Numbered from the stretch's first letter, positions 28,556-35,896 are shown. The stretch is DNA of 38,005 nt from an uncultured Clostridia bacterium (GCA_947629145.1 CANRCQ010000007.1:1-38005), one strand, 5' to 3'. Made by a program: numbers and translations. The notes: generated by a model from the letters alone, not told the origin.

Positions 28556-29364
28556 AAGTTGTGGGTGTAAAATTCAAAAACGGAAACCATATTTATTCTT
28601 TTTCACCAAATGGCCTTGAACTCAAAAAGGGCGACTATGTGATTGTGGAAACCGAAAAGGGCAGCGACCTTGGAGTTGTTATCAAAGAAAAGTATAAAAT
28701 AGATGCCGAAAGTTTGACATCGCCACTTAAAAATGTTTTGTCGGTTGCTTCAAAAAAGGTTGTGGAAGATGCGGAAAAGTTTGACCAGCAGGCGCAACAA
28801 CTTTATCCAACAGTAAAAAAGGTTGTCAAAGAAAGTGGGCTTGAAATGAAGGTTGTCAAGGTTGAAGCAAGTTTTGACAATTCGCGCTATATCATAAATT
28901 TCAGTGCGGAAAACAGAGTGGATTTTCGCGACCTTGTAAAGAAACTTGCGGAAGTTTTGAAAAAGCGTGTTGAACTTAGACAAATAGGAAGCCGTGACGA
29001 AGTGAGAATGCTTGGCGGATTTGGGCCTTGTGGAAAAGTTTGTTGTTGCGTGCAGAACTATGGCGAATTTGACCATGTGTCCATGAAAATGGCGAAAAAC
29101 CAAAACCTTTCACTCAATCCAAACAGCATTTCTGGGCTGTGCGGAAAACTTATGTGCTGTTTGGCATATGAAAATTCAACCTATCAAGAGGCCCTCAAAG
29201 TTATGCCAAAGATAGGTGCAAACGTTTCCACCAAAGACGGCATTGGAACTGTTGTTTTCAACGACCTTTTGAAAAGAGAAGTGGATGTAAAATTTGTCAA
29301 AGGCGATGAAAGTGAAATCAAAACCTTTGCCCTTGAAGATATTAAATTTAAGAAAGAAAACTAA
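28546..29364 (+). CDS. ricT: PSP1-domain protein, RicT/YaaT-like
   Basis: DYVIVETEKGSDLGVV, VDFRDLVKKLAEVLKKRVELRQIGSRDEVRMLGGFGPCGKVCCCVQ, LSLNPNSISGLCGKLMCCLAYE. Confidence 0.93.
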   Translation: MQIEVVGVKFKNGNHIYSFSPNGLELKKGDYVIVETEKGSDLGVVIKEKYKIDAESLTSPLKNVLSVASKKVVEDAEKFDQQAQQLYPTVKKVVKESGLEMKVVKVEASFDNSRYIINFSAENRVDFRDLVKKLAEVLKKRVELRQIGSRDEVRMLGGFGPCGKVCCCVQNYGEFDHVSMKMAKNQNLSLNPNSISGLCGKLMCCLAYENSTYQEALKVMPKIGANVSTKDGIGTVVFNDLLKREVDVKFVKGDESEIKTFALEDIKFKKEN

Positions 29365-29367
29365 AAA

Positions 29368-30111
29368 ATGGAAGAAAATTTGCAAAAAAATGCTGTTTTT
29401 TTAGAAAAAAATGAGAGAATTGAAGATTTGCAGTGTAAAGACCTTAAAATAATTCAAAACGCAGACCTTTATACTTTCACTGCGGACAGTGTTGTTTTGG
29501 CGAATTTTGTTAAAACAAAAAAAGACGATTTGTGTGTTGAGATAGGCGGCGGATGCGGAGTTATCTCCATATTGGTGCAAGCCAAAAACAAACTGAAAAA
29601 GATTGTTGCATTTGAAATTCAAAAGCCTATGGCGGATTTGATGCAAAAAAATATAACTTTAAATGCCTTGCAAGACAAACTTGAAGTTGTTTGTGACGAT
29701 GTCAAAAACTTTTCAAAATATGTCGAAAAGGCGGATGTTGTGTTTTCAAATCCACCTTATTTTAAAGTGACAAACTTTAAACAAAACGAAGTGAAAAAGA
29801 TTGCAAAAGAAGAAGTTTTACTTTCATGCAAAGAGCTTTGTGAGTGCGCTTCAAAAATGCTGAAAAGTGGCGGTGCGTTTTATGTGTGCTATCCGGCAAG
29901 TCGCACTTGTGAACTTGTGGTGAACTTGTCAAAAAACAAACTTGCCGTCAAAGAGATGTTTTTCACAGAAAATGGCAAGGGCAAAGTTCAAACCGTGTTT
30001 TTAAAGGCTGTGAAAGACGCAAAGGAAGAAGTTAAAGTTCATCCAAATCTTGTTACAAATGATGAAAATGGGGATTATCTTGAAGCCTTGCACACAAAAT
30101 ATTTTTGTTGA
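29368..30111 (+). CDS. tRNA1(Val) (adenine37-N6)-methyltransferase-like (YabB/TrmN6 family)
   Basis: YTFTADSVVLANFV, VEIGGGCGVISILVQ (SAM motif I), VVFSNPPYFK (NPPY). Confidence 0.88.
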   Translation: MEENLQKNAVFLEKNERIEDLQCKDLKIIQNADLYTFTADSVVLANFVKTKKDDLCVEIGGGCGVISILVQAKNKLKKIVAFEIQKPMADLMQKNITLNALQDKLEVVCDDVKNFSKYVEKADVVFSNPPYFKVTNFKQNEVKKIAKEEVLLSCKELCECASKMLKSGGAFYVCYPASRTCELVVNLSKNKLAVKEMFFTENGKGKVQTVFLKAVKDAKEEVKVHPNLVTNDENGDYLEALHTKYFC

Positions 30112-30136
30112 CAAGCAATTTTTTCTTTGATATAAT
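30108..30136 (+). promoter_or_regulatory. Perfect consensus sigma-A promoter with extended -10
   Basis: TTGACA (30108-30113), 17-nt spacer, TATAAT (30131-30136), preceded by TGA (TGaTATAAT). The -35 overlaps the upstream TGA stop codon. Confidence 0.9.
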
Positions 30137-30155
30137 TTTAAAAAGGAGAGAAAAT

Positions 30156-30275
30156 ATGAATCACAAAGTGTATATTTAAGCAAAAAAGCAGCAAAAGTGC
30201 GCTGATGCAGCAAAACAAGCCCAAAAAGAGCAAGAAACTAAACAAAAACCAAAAGAAAAAGAAAGAGAAAAATAA
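30156..30275 (+). pseudogene. Interrupted micro-ORF: MNHKVYI*AKKQQKCADAAKQAQKEQETKQKPKEKEREK* (7-aa peptide, small RNA or nonsense-disrupted ~39-aa gene)
   Basis: RBS GGAGAG, ATG 30156, in-frame TAA 30177-30179, frame then open to TAA 30273-30275; strong promoter upstream and terminator immediately downstream. Confidence 0.5.
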
Positions 30276-30300
30276 AAGACTGAAAACTCAGTCTTTTTTT
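30274..30300. terminator. Bidirectional terminator hairpin, copy 1
   Basis: AAGACTGA-AAAC-TCAGTCTT (30276-30295) + T-run on + strand, T-rich on - strand. Confidence 0.88.
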
Positions 30301-30386
30301 GATGGCTCAACTTTTATGTCATTAAGTTGTTCTTTAAGTATCTCAAACATCTCATCAACCCATTTATCAAATTCTTTCTTCGTCAT
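30288..30386 (-). CDS. Small 32-aa ORF (MTKKEFDKWVDEMFEILKEQLNDIKVEPSKKD), translationally coupled to the WG-repeat gene
   Basis: TAATG overlap with upstream stop codon, SD AGGGAGAA upstream; stop TGA lies in the terminator stem. Too short for the ORF track. Confidence 0.65.
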   Translation of the reverse strand: MTKKEFDKWVDEMFEILKEQLNDIKVEPSKKD

Positions 30387-31624
30387 TATAAATTTCTCCC
30401 TAAGTCTTTGATATTTTCTGCTGCTTTTTTAGCGACTTCGGCCTTTTTATCAATTTCAGCGTCATGCGCTCTGCGCTCTGCTCTCTCGGCAGCTATTTCT
30501 TGTTCTATTATTGCAATATTTTGTTTCTCTTTTTCAATTTTATTTGAAATCATATCATAAACTTGTTTTGTGTATTCTTCAACTTCTTTTGAAGAACCTT
30601 TTTTTGAGCATAAATCATATTTAATTCCATCGGCGATTGCATTTAAACATTTTTCAATTTCTTTTTTGCCTTCATCGAATAATGTAGTTGGGAGTTGTTC
30701 AAAATCTTCTGGATGTTTTCTTAAACAACTATATAAATCATCAAATCTACCATCGTCATTTATTGTCGCTTTTATAGATGTTGGCAAAACAACGTTATCG
30801 CGAAGATTAAAGTATGTCCATTTGTTTCTTATTCTAACAGGAACAAACCAACTGTCATCCACATCGAGAGCGTCATCAAAGTATCCTTTACAACATTCAT
30901 TTGATGTTGGATCGTAATAAGTCCATTTTTTGCCGATTCTAACTGCTGCAAATCTACCATGAATATCTCTAACCTCATCAAATTCCTGTTCACAAAGTTT
31001 CTTGGTTGATGCTTCATAAAAAGTCCATTTTTTACCGATTTTAACCGCCGCAAAGTAATTTTTATTATGATTAGCTCCAATAATATTTCTAAACTTATCA
31101 AATTTTTGTTCATGAACTTCTCCAGTATATGGATTGCAAAAAGTCCATTTTTTGCCGATTCTAACTGCTGCAAAGTAATTATGAATATTTAGAATCTCAT
31201 CAAATTTTTCTTCAAAAAGTTCTCCAGATGAAGGACTGTAAAAAGCCCATTTTTTGCCGATTTTAACCACTGGAAGTCCATTTGTATGAACATTAATATC
31301 ATCAAATTTTTGTTTACAAAATTCTCCAGTTGAAGGATTGTAAAAAGTATATTTTTCAACGTCTTTTTTACCGAATTTTTTAGTGATGATAACCGCAGCA
31401 AAGCCTGCATGAACATTACTAGGATTATAATTAAATCTTTCTTTACAAAGTTCTCCAGTTGAAGGATTGAAAAATGTCCATTTGCCATCGATTTTAACAC
31501 TAGCAAAGCCTTCATGAACATCAACAACATTATCAAATCTTTGTTCACAAAGTTTACCAGTACTTTTATTTTTAAAAGTCCATTTGTCGTCAAATTCTAC
31601 AGGTTCAAAAAGTTCTTCTTCCAT
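30386..31624 (-). CDS. KWT/WG-type repeat protein (412 aa, ~8 repeats) with C-terminal charged coiled-coil
   Basis: Repeats of FAAVRIGKKWTFYNPSTGELCEQKFDEV-DIH type; start re-assigned to ATG 31624 (SD AAGGGGG) because the track ATG (31651) lies inside the -10 element. Confidence 0.85.
   Translation of the reverse strand: MEEELFEPVEFDDKWTFKNKSTGKLCEQRFDNVVDVHEGFASVKIDGKWTFFNPSTGELCKERFNYNPSNVHAGFAAVIITKKFGKKDVEKYTFYNPSTGEFCKQKFDDINVHTNGLPVVKIGKKWAFYSPSSGELFEEKFDEILNIHNYFAAVRIGKKWTFCNPYTGEVHEQKFDKFRNIIGANHNKNYFAAVKIGKKWTFYEASTKKLCEQEFDEVRDIHGRFAAVRIGKKWTYYDPTSNECCKGYFDDALDVDDSWFVPVRIRNKWTYFNLRDNVVLPTSIKATINDDGRFDDLYSCLRKHPEDFEQLPTTLFDEGKKEIEKCLNAIADGIKYDLCSKKGSSKEVEEYTKQVYDMISNKIEKEKQNIAIIEQEIAAERAERRAHDAEIDKKAEVAKKAAENIKDLGRNL
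30800..31610 (-). repeat. Imperfect tandem repeats (~105-bp period) encoding KWT/WG repeats
   Basis: Recurring (rc) ...TTTTTGCCGATTTTAACCGCCGCAAAG / AAAGTCCATTTTTTGCCGATTCTAACTGCTGCAAA... blocks. Confidence 0.8.
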
Positions 31625-31646
31625 AAAATCCCCCTTAATTACCCTT

Positions 31647-31674
31647 ATCATAACACGGGGGGGGGATTTGTCAA
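31647..31674 (-). promoter_or_regulatory. Promoter of the WG-repeat gene with a homopolymeric C9 tract in its spacer
   Basis: Minus strand: TTGACA (31674-31669), AATCCCCCCCCCGTGT (16 nt), TATGAT (31652-31647), TGt extended -10; G9 on + strand at 31657-31665. Confidence 0.8.
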
Positions 31675-31718
31675 GTGCTTTTTAAAAAATATTAAAAAAA
31701 GTGCGGAAAAACAAGAAA

Positions 31719-31745
31719 AAAAGACTGAAAACTCAGTCTTTTTGT
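31719..31745. terminator. Terminator hairpin, copy 2 (same stem-loop as 30276-30295)
   Basis: AAGACTGA-AAAC-TCAGTCTT (31721-31740) + TTT; A-rich flank gives T-tail on minus strand. Confidence 0.85.
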
Positions 31746-32059
31746 TTTGTGTTTGAGTGGGCGAGAATTTCTTTAAAATCGGCATTGGCATAATCTTTGG
31801 CAGTTTTACCCTGAGTGTCTTTAATTGACAAATCGATGTTGTGATATAAAAGAAAAGTTGCAACATTGTAATTTTTGTTTTCAAGGGCATACATTATTCC
31901 TGATTTATGCTTGACAGGGGATGTTGCATTGACATTTCCGCCAAAGACAAGATATTCTTCAACATAGCCTAAGTCACCTTTTTTGCAGGCATACAAAAAC
32001 CTGCAAACATTTGGCTTTTTATCCTTTTTTACGCCATATAAGGAAACTTCCATTTTCAT
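31733..32059 (-). CDS. Small ankyrin-repeat-like protein (108 aa)
   Basis: FLYACKKGDLGYVEEYLVFGGNVNATSPVKHKSGIMYALENKNYNVATFLLYHNIDLSIKDTQGKTAKDYA ankyrin pattern; stop in terminator stem. Confidence 0.8.
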   Translation of the reverse strand: MKMEVSLYGVKKDKKPNVCRFLYACKKGDLGYVEEYLVFGGNVNATSPVKHKSGIMYALENKNYNVATFLLYHNIDLSIKDTQGKTAKDYANADFKEILAHSNTKQKD

Positions 32060-32065
32060 ATAAAT

Positions 32066-32094
32066 AGTTTAAATCTTATTAAAACTTTTGTCAA
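32066..32094 (-). promoter_or_regulatory. Promoter of the ankyrin-like gene, -10 ends 6 nt before ATG (predicted leaderless)
   Basis: Minus strand TTGACA (32094-32089), 17 nt, TAAACT (32071-32066), ATTTAT, ATG 32059. Confidence 0.7.
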
Positions 32095-32099
32095 GAAAA

Positions 32100-32609
32100 T
32101 CACATTATTTTGCACAGCAAACAAGCCACGATTGTGCCAACAAGGCTGCAAACAAGCGCCACAGGGATGGCATACAAAAGTTTTTTGACTTTTGTTTGAC
32201 TTATATAGACGGTTGCCACATAAAAGATAGTTTCGCTGCAACCCATAATCACACACGCACAACGGCTGATGTAACTGTCCGCACCATACACTTTAAAGAT
32301 GTTTTCCAAAATTCCATAACTGCCACTTCCAGTGAATGGGCGAAGTAGCACCAGTTCCACCAGTTCTGGGGGAATTCCAAGGGCAGTGAAAATTGGTGAG
32401 AGAATTTGGGTGAGAAAGGTTGTAATTCCACTTACGCGCAAAAGAGTTGTTGCAATCAAAATTGTTGCAATATAAGGGAAGATTTCCACCACAAGTTTGA
32501 TTGCGCCTTTTGCACCTTTGACAAATGTGTCGTAGGTGTTGATTTTCTTAAACAAGCAATAGACGAAAATCAAAATAAACAAAATCGGCAAAATGTAAAT
32601 ATCAATCAT
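32100..32609 (-). CDS. spmB: Spore maturation protein B
   Basis: GIPPELVELVLLRPFTGSGSYG and CSETIFYVATVY; multi-TM; overlaps spmA stop (ATGA). Confidence 0.93.
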   Translation of the reverse strand: MIDIYILPILFILIFVYCLFKKINTYDTFVKGAKGAIKLVVEIFPYIATILIATTLLRVSGITTFLTQILSPIFTALGIPPELVELVLLRPFTGSGSYGILENIFKVYGADSYISRCACVIMGCSETIFYVATVYISQTKVKKLLYAIPVALVCSLVGTIVACLLCKIM

Positions 32610-33169
32610 CTTTTACGTCTCACTTTGCTTATAAGTTTAACTAGCACAATCCCCAAAAATGTTGTGACAAAAGTGGAAATAAGGGTTGGAAGGATTATAT
32701 TGGATGCACTTGTCGAGCCTGCCGCTGTGCGAAGCCCTATCACAGTTGTTGGAAGAAGTTGAATGGAAGTTGCATTGACGACAATAAGCATTATCATGGC
32801 AAAATTAGCCTTGCCGGAGCCGTCATCAAGCGCCTGCATTGCCCTTATGCCCATGGGAGTGGAAGCATTTCCAAGGCCAAGCATATTTGCGGAGATGTTC
32901 ATTGCGATAAGTTTTTGAGTTGTCTTATCTTCCACCTTAAAGATTTTTTTGATAAGTGGCCTTAAAAGGCGAGCAAGTTTTTCGCCTAAACCACTTGCAT
33001 CCACAAGTTCCATAAAGCCCAGCCACACCGCATAGATTGCACAAAGTTCTATGCAAAGTTCAAGTGCATCTGTGGATGCGGAAAGCATTTCGCTTAAAAG
33101 TTCGCTTGGATTTAAAATTAAAAGCACAAGCATACTTAAAAGCATCATTATAGTCCAAAAGAAGTTCAT
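32606..33169 (-). CDS. spmA: Spore maturation protein A
   Basis: MNFFWTIMMLLSMLVLL...NMLGLGNASTPMGIRAMQALDDGSGKANFAMIMLIVVNATSIQLLPTTVIGLRTAAGS; start moved to 33169 (track start 33238 would overlap the tatD promoter). Confidence 0.9.
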   Translation of the reverse strand: MNFFWTIMMLLSMLVLLILNPSELLSEMLSASTDALELCIELCAIYAVWLGFMELVDASGLGEKLARLLRPLIKKIFKVEDKTTQKLIAMNISANMLGLGNASTPMGIRAMQALDDGSGKANFAMIMLIVVNATSIQLLPTTVIGLRTAAGSTSASNIILPTLISTFVTTFLGIVLVKLISKVRRKR

Positions 33170-33220
33170 GGCATTATATATGCAAAAATTGACGAAAAAA
33201 TGAGTAAAACTGCGTTTTGA

Positions 33221-33249
33221 TTGACTTTTTGACGGCATTTTGCTAAACT
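33221..33249 (+). promoter_or_regulatory. tatD promoter, extended -10 ending 6 nt before ATG (predicted leaderless)
   Basis: TTGACT (33221-33226), 17 nt, TGcTAAACT (-10 33244-33249), AACTGC, ATG 33256. Confidence 0.7.
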
Positions 33250-33255
33250 AACTGC

Positions 33256-34032
33256 ATGAAACCAGTTGATGTGCACGCACACCTTTGTGACGAAAGATTT
33301 GACAGTGACAGAGAAAGTGTGCTTGAAAGAACGAAAAACGAACTTGAATTTGCAATCTGTGCAAGTTCTAATATTTCATCTTCAAAGGACAGTGTTAACC
33401 TTGCAAAAGAGTGTGATTTTGTCTATTGCACGGTTGGGGTGCATCCAGAAGATGTGGAAAATTTCGACATAAACGAAGTTGAAAAACTTGCAAAAAATAA
33501 AAAGGTTGTGGCGATTGGAGAGATTGGGCTTGACTATTTCTATTTGAAAGATTTGCAGCCAGAAGAAGTAGAAAAACAGAAAAAATTGCAAAAAAATGCG
33601 TTTATTTTGCAAATTGACCTTGCAAACAAGTTGAATTTGCCGATTGTGGTGCACAGTCGCGATGCCATGGGCGACACACTTCAAATTTTAAAAGAACACA
33701 CTCCAACTAAAGAAAGTTTGCTTCATTGTTACAGCGGCAGTTTGGAAAGCGCGCAAGAGCTTATCAAACTTGGATTTTCCTTTTCATTTGGCGGAGTGAC
33801 CACTTTTAAAAACGCAAAGAATGTGCAAGAAGTTGTGACAAATCTGCCGCTTCAAAAAATCATGCTTGAAACGGACTGCCCTTATCTTGCGCCAGAGCCT
33901 TTTCGTGGCACAAGAAACGAGCCGCAAAATGTAAAATATGTTGCGGACAAAATTGCAAAACTTAAAAACACAAGTTATGAAGAAGTCGTAAAAGTCACAA
34001 CACAAAACGCAAAAAGGTTGTTTGGAATATGA
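33256..34032 (+). CDS. tatD: TatD family metal-dependent hydrolase
   Basis: DVHAHLCDERF, VAIGEIGLDY, PIVVHSRDA, LHCYSGS, ETDCPYLAPEPFRG. Confidence 0.95.
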   Translation: MKPVDVHAHLCDERFDSDRESVLERTKNELEFAICASSNISSSKDSVNLAKECDFVYCTVGVHPEDVENFDINEVEKLAKNKKVVAIGEIGLDYFYLKDLQPEEVEKQKKLQKNAFILQIDLANKLNLPIVVHSRDAMGDTLQILKEHTPTKESLLHCYSGSLESAQELIKLGFSFSFGGVTTFKNAKNVQEVVTNLPLQKIMLETDCPYLAPEPFRGTRNEPQNVKYVADKIAKLKNTSYEEVVKVTTQNAKRLFGI

Positions 34033-34805
34033 GCGAGTTTAATTTCAAAAAAAAGTTTGGACAAAACTTTATAAGTGACAAAAATCTTTTGTCGGCAATT
34101 GTGGCGGACTCTGGTGTTTCAAAAAAAGACGAAGTTTTGGAGATTGGTGCCGGCGCTGGAAGTTTGACACAAGAACTCTCTAGGGCGTGCAAAAAAGTTG
34201 TTTCTTTTGAGATAGACAGCGACCTAAAACCAGTGTTAGAAGGGCTTAATTTAAAAAATGTGGAGTTTGTTTTTGATGACTTTATGAAAGCCCCAATGGG
34301 CGAAGTTGAAGGAAAGTTTGACGGCAAGTTTCATGTTGTGGCAAACCTTCCATATTACATTACAACACCAATTATTTTTAAACTTTTTGAAGAAAGTGAA
34401 AGGGTTTTAAGCCTTACAATCATGGTGCAAAAAGAAGTCGCCGAAAGGCTTTGTGCAAGTGCTGGCGGCAAGGACTACGGCATTTTGACGGTTATGACAA
34501 ATTTCTATGGCACGCCGAAAATCACGCGCATAATAGGCAGGCAGATGTTTTGCCCTGCGCCAAATGTTGACAGTGCGCTTGTGAATATTAGACTTGAAAA
34601 CAAATACAAAGATGTTGACAAAACAAAATTTTCAAAACTTGTAAAACAGTGTTTTTCAATGCGTCGCAAAACTCTTTTAAACAATCTTTGTGCGATGTTT
34701 TCAAAACAGACTTTGACAGAAAAATTTGGCGAAGAGTTTTTGAAAAGGCGTGCCGAAACACTTACTCTTGAAGAATTTTTGAATATGTATAAAAAACTTT
34801 ATTAA
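34029..34805 (+). CDS. rsmA: 16S rRNA (adenine1518/1519-N6)-dimethyltransferase
   Basis: KKFGQNFISDKNLL, LEIGAGAGSLTQEL, NLPYYITTPIIFKL; 4-nt ATGA overlap with tatD. Confidence 0.96.
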   Translation: MSEFNFKKKFGQNFISDKNLLSAIVADSGVSKKDEVLEIGAGAGSLTQELSRACKKVVSFEIDSDLKPVLEGLNLKNVEFVFDDFMKAPMGEVEGKFDGKFHVVANLPYYITTPIIFKLFEESERVLSLTIMVQKEVAERLCASAGGKDYGILTVMTNFYGTPKITRIIGRQMFCPAPNVDSALVNIRLENKYKDVDKTKFSKLVKQCFSMRRKTLLNNLCAMFSKQTLTEKFGEEFLKRRAETLTLEEFLNMYKKLY

Positions 34806-34827
34806 AGCACAAATTTTGTGCTTTTTT
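34804..34827 (+). terminator. Terminator after rsmA
   Basis: AAAGCACA-AATTT-TGTGCTTT + TTT. Confidence 0.8.
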
Positions 34828-34840
34828 AATATAAAAACAC

Positions 34841-35014
34841 ATGACTAATGAAGAAAAAGTGTTGTTTGCAACATCGATTGCCGTGGAACTGGCAAAGGGG
34901 CTGAGTGTGGAAGAAATCGAAGATTTAAGAAATCTTATCAATCAAATTTCGTGTTCGCTTTCGACTATTTTAAATTGCAATTACAATGCACTTAAAAGGA
35001 AATCACTCCCTTAA
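34841..35014 (+). CDS. Small 57-aa protein of unknown function (MTNEEKVLFATSIAVELAKGLSVEEIEDLRNLINQISCSLSTILNCNYNALKRKSLP)
   Basis: ATG 34841 to TAA 35012-35014; amphipathic helical sequence; below the ORF-track length cut-off; no clear SD. Confidence 0.65.
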   Translation: MTNEEKVLFATSIAVELAKGLSVEEIEDLRNLINQISCSLSTILNCNYNALKRKSLP

Positions 35015-35314
35015 AAAGGTCACGCAAAGGGGCTTTTCTTTCAAATCGTTTAATGTTATGCCGTTTGCAACACACTTGCCGTCTTGATTGAAAAGGCAGT
35101 GCGCCTTGCAGTCAATCACGATTGTTGCAGAGTCACGCTGTGGGGCATACACAGGCGGAGTGTTTGAAAATATCTTTTTTGTTTTGTCGTCAACAGGCTT
35201 GTCCGTTTTCACAAACTGCGAACATTCCAAACTTTTTTTAATCAAAATCTCCCTGGCTTTACAGGTGTAGCGGTCGTTGAATTTGCAAGTTGTTTTGCGG
35301 CATCTTATATCCAT
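35003..35314 (-). CDS. Small protein with two Cys-rich modules (DUF1540-like), 103 aa
   Basis: CRKTTCKFNDRYTCKAREI and CKAHCLFNQDGKCVANGI; start re-assigned to ATG 35314 after AAGGAG. Confidence 0.75.
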   Translation of the reverse strand: MDIRCRKTTCKFNDRYTCKAREILIKKSLECSQFVKTDKPVDDKTKKIFSNTPPVYAPQRDSATIVIDCKAHCLFNQDGKCVANGITLNDLKEKPLCVTFLRE

Positions 35315-35346
35315 TTTGTTCTCCTTGTGATAATTGTTCCCAAATC

Positions 35347-35376
35347 TTGACAAAACAAACAGATTTGTTGTAAACT
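35347..35376 (+). promoter_or_regulatory. rplI promoter
   Basis: TTGACA (35347-35352), 18 nt, TAAACT (35371-35376); SD AAAGGGG. Confidence 0.7.
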
Positions 35377-35395
35377 TATTTCAAAGGGGAAAAGT

Positions 35396-35839
35396 ATGAG
35401 AGTTGTTTTACTTAAAGATGTGAAAGGCACAGGCAAAAAAGGCGAAGTCAAGGAAGTTGCAGACGGCTTTGCGAAAAACTTTTTGCTTAAAGGCGGCTAT
35501 GCAAGGGTTGCGGATAACAGCGCGCTGAGTGAAAACAAAATTCAAAAGGATGCACAAGCCTATCACAAACAGCAAGAATTTTTGGCTGCGAAAGAACTTG
35601 CAAAAAAAATCGAAGGAAAAACAGTTACACTTAAAATCAAATGTGGCGAAAACGGAAAGACTTTTGGCAGTGTTTCCAGCAAAGAAATCTGTGACGAACT
35701 TGAAAAAAGCGGCATAGTTTTAGACAAGAAAAAAATTGAATTGAAAGAGCCTATTAAGGCGGTGGGAGAATATAGCATTGTTGCAAAAATCTATCCAGAA
35801 GTTTCCGCAAAATTTGTTGTGAGTGTAGAAGCACTTTAA
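35396..35839 (+). CDS. rplI: 50S ribosomal protein L9
   Basis: [36 protein letters not shown]. Confidence 0.97.
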   Translation: MRVVLLKDVKGTGKKGEVKEVADGFAKNFLLKGGYARVADNSALSENKIQKDAQAYHKQQEFLAAKELAKKIEGKTVTLKIKCGENGKTFGSVSSKEICDELEKSGIVLDKKKIELKEPIKAVGEYSIVAKIYPEVSAKFVVSVEAL

Positions 35840-35855
35840 AAAAATTTTAAGTTGG

Positions 35856-35885
35856 TCTGTGTTATTCTTGCACAGATTTTTCTTT
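35856..35885 (+). terminator. Putative rplI terminator overlapping the dusB -35
   Basis: TCTGTG (35856-35861) pairs with CACAGA (35871-35876), followed by TTTTTCTTTT. Confidence 0.55.
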
Positions 35886-35896
35886 TATGTTAAAAT
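35868..35896 (+). promoter_or_regulatory. dusB promoter, extended -10 ending 6 nt before ATG (predicted leaderless)
   Basis: TTGCAC (35868-35873), 17 nt, TGtTAAAAT (-10 35891-35896), AGGCTT, ATG 35903. Confidence 0.65.

Noticed and set aside
30829-31593. Two alternate-frame minus-strand ORFs (114 and 134 aa) across the WG repeats
   Set aside because: Low-complexity repeats in other frames produced by the tandem DNA repeat; the in-frame WG ORF has promoter, SD and domain support.
33170-33238. N-terminal extension of spmA (MPSKSQSKRSFTHFF...)
   Set aside because: Covers the divergent tatD promoter and lacks the family-typical start MNFFWTIM, which begins at 33169.
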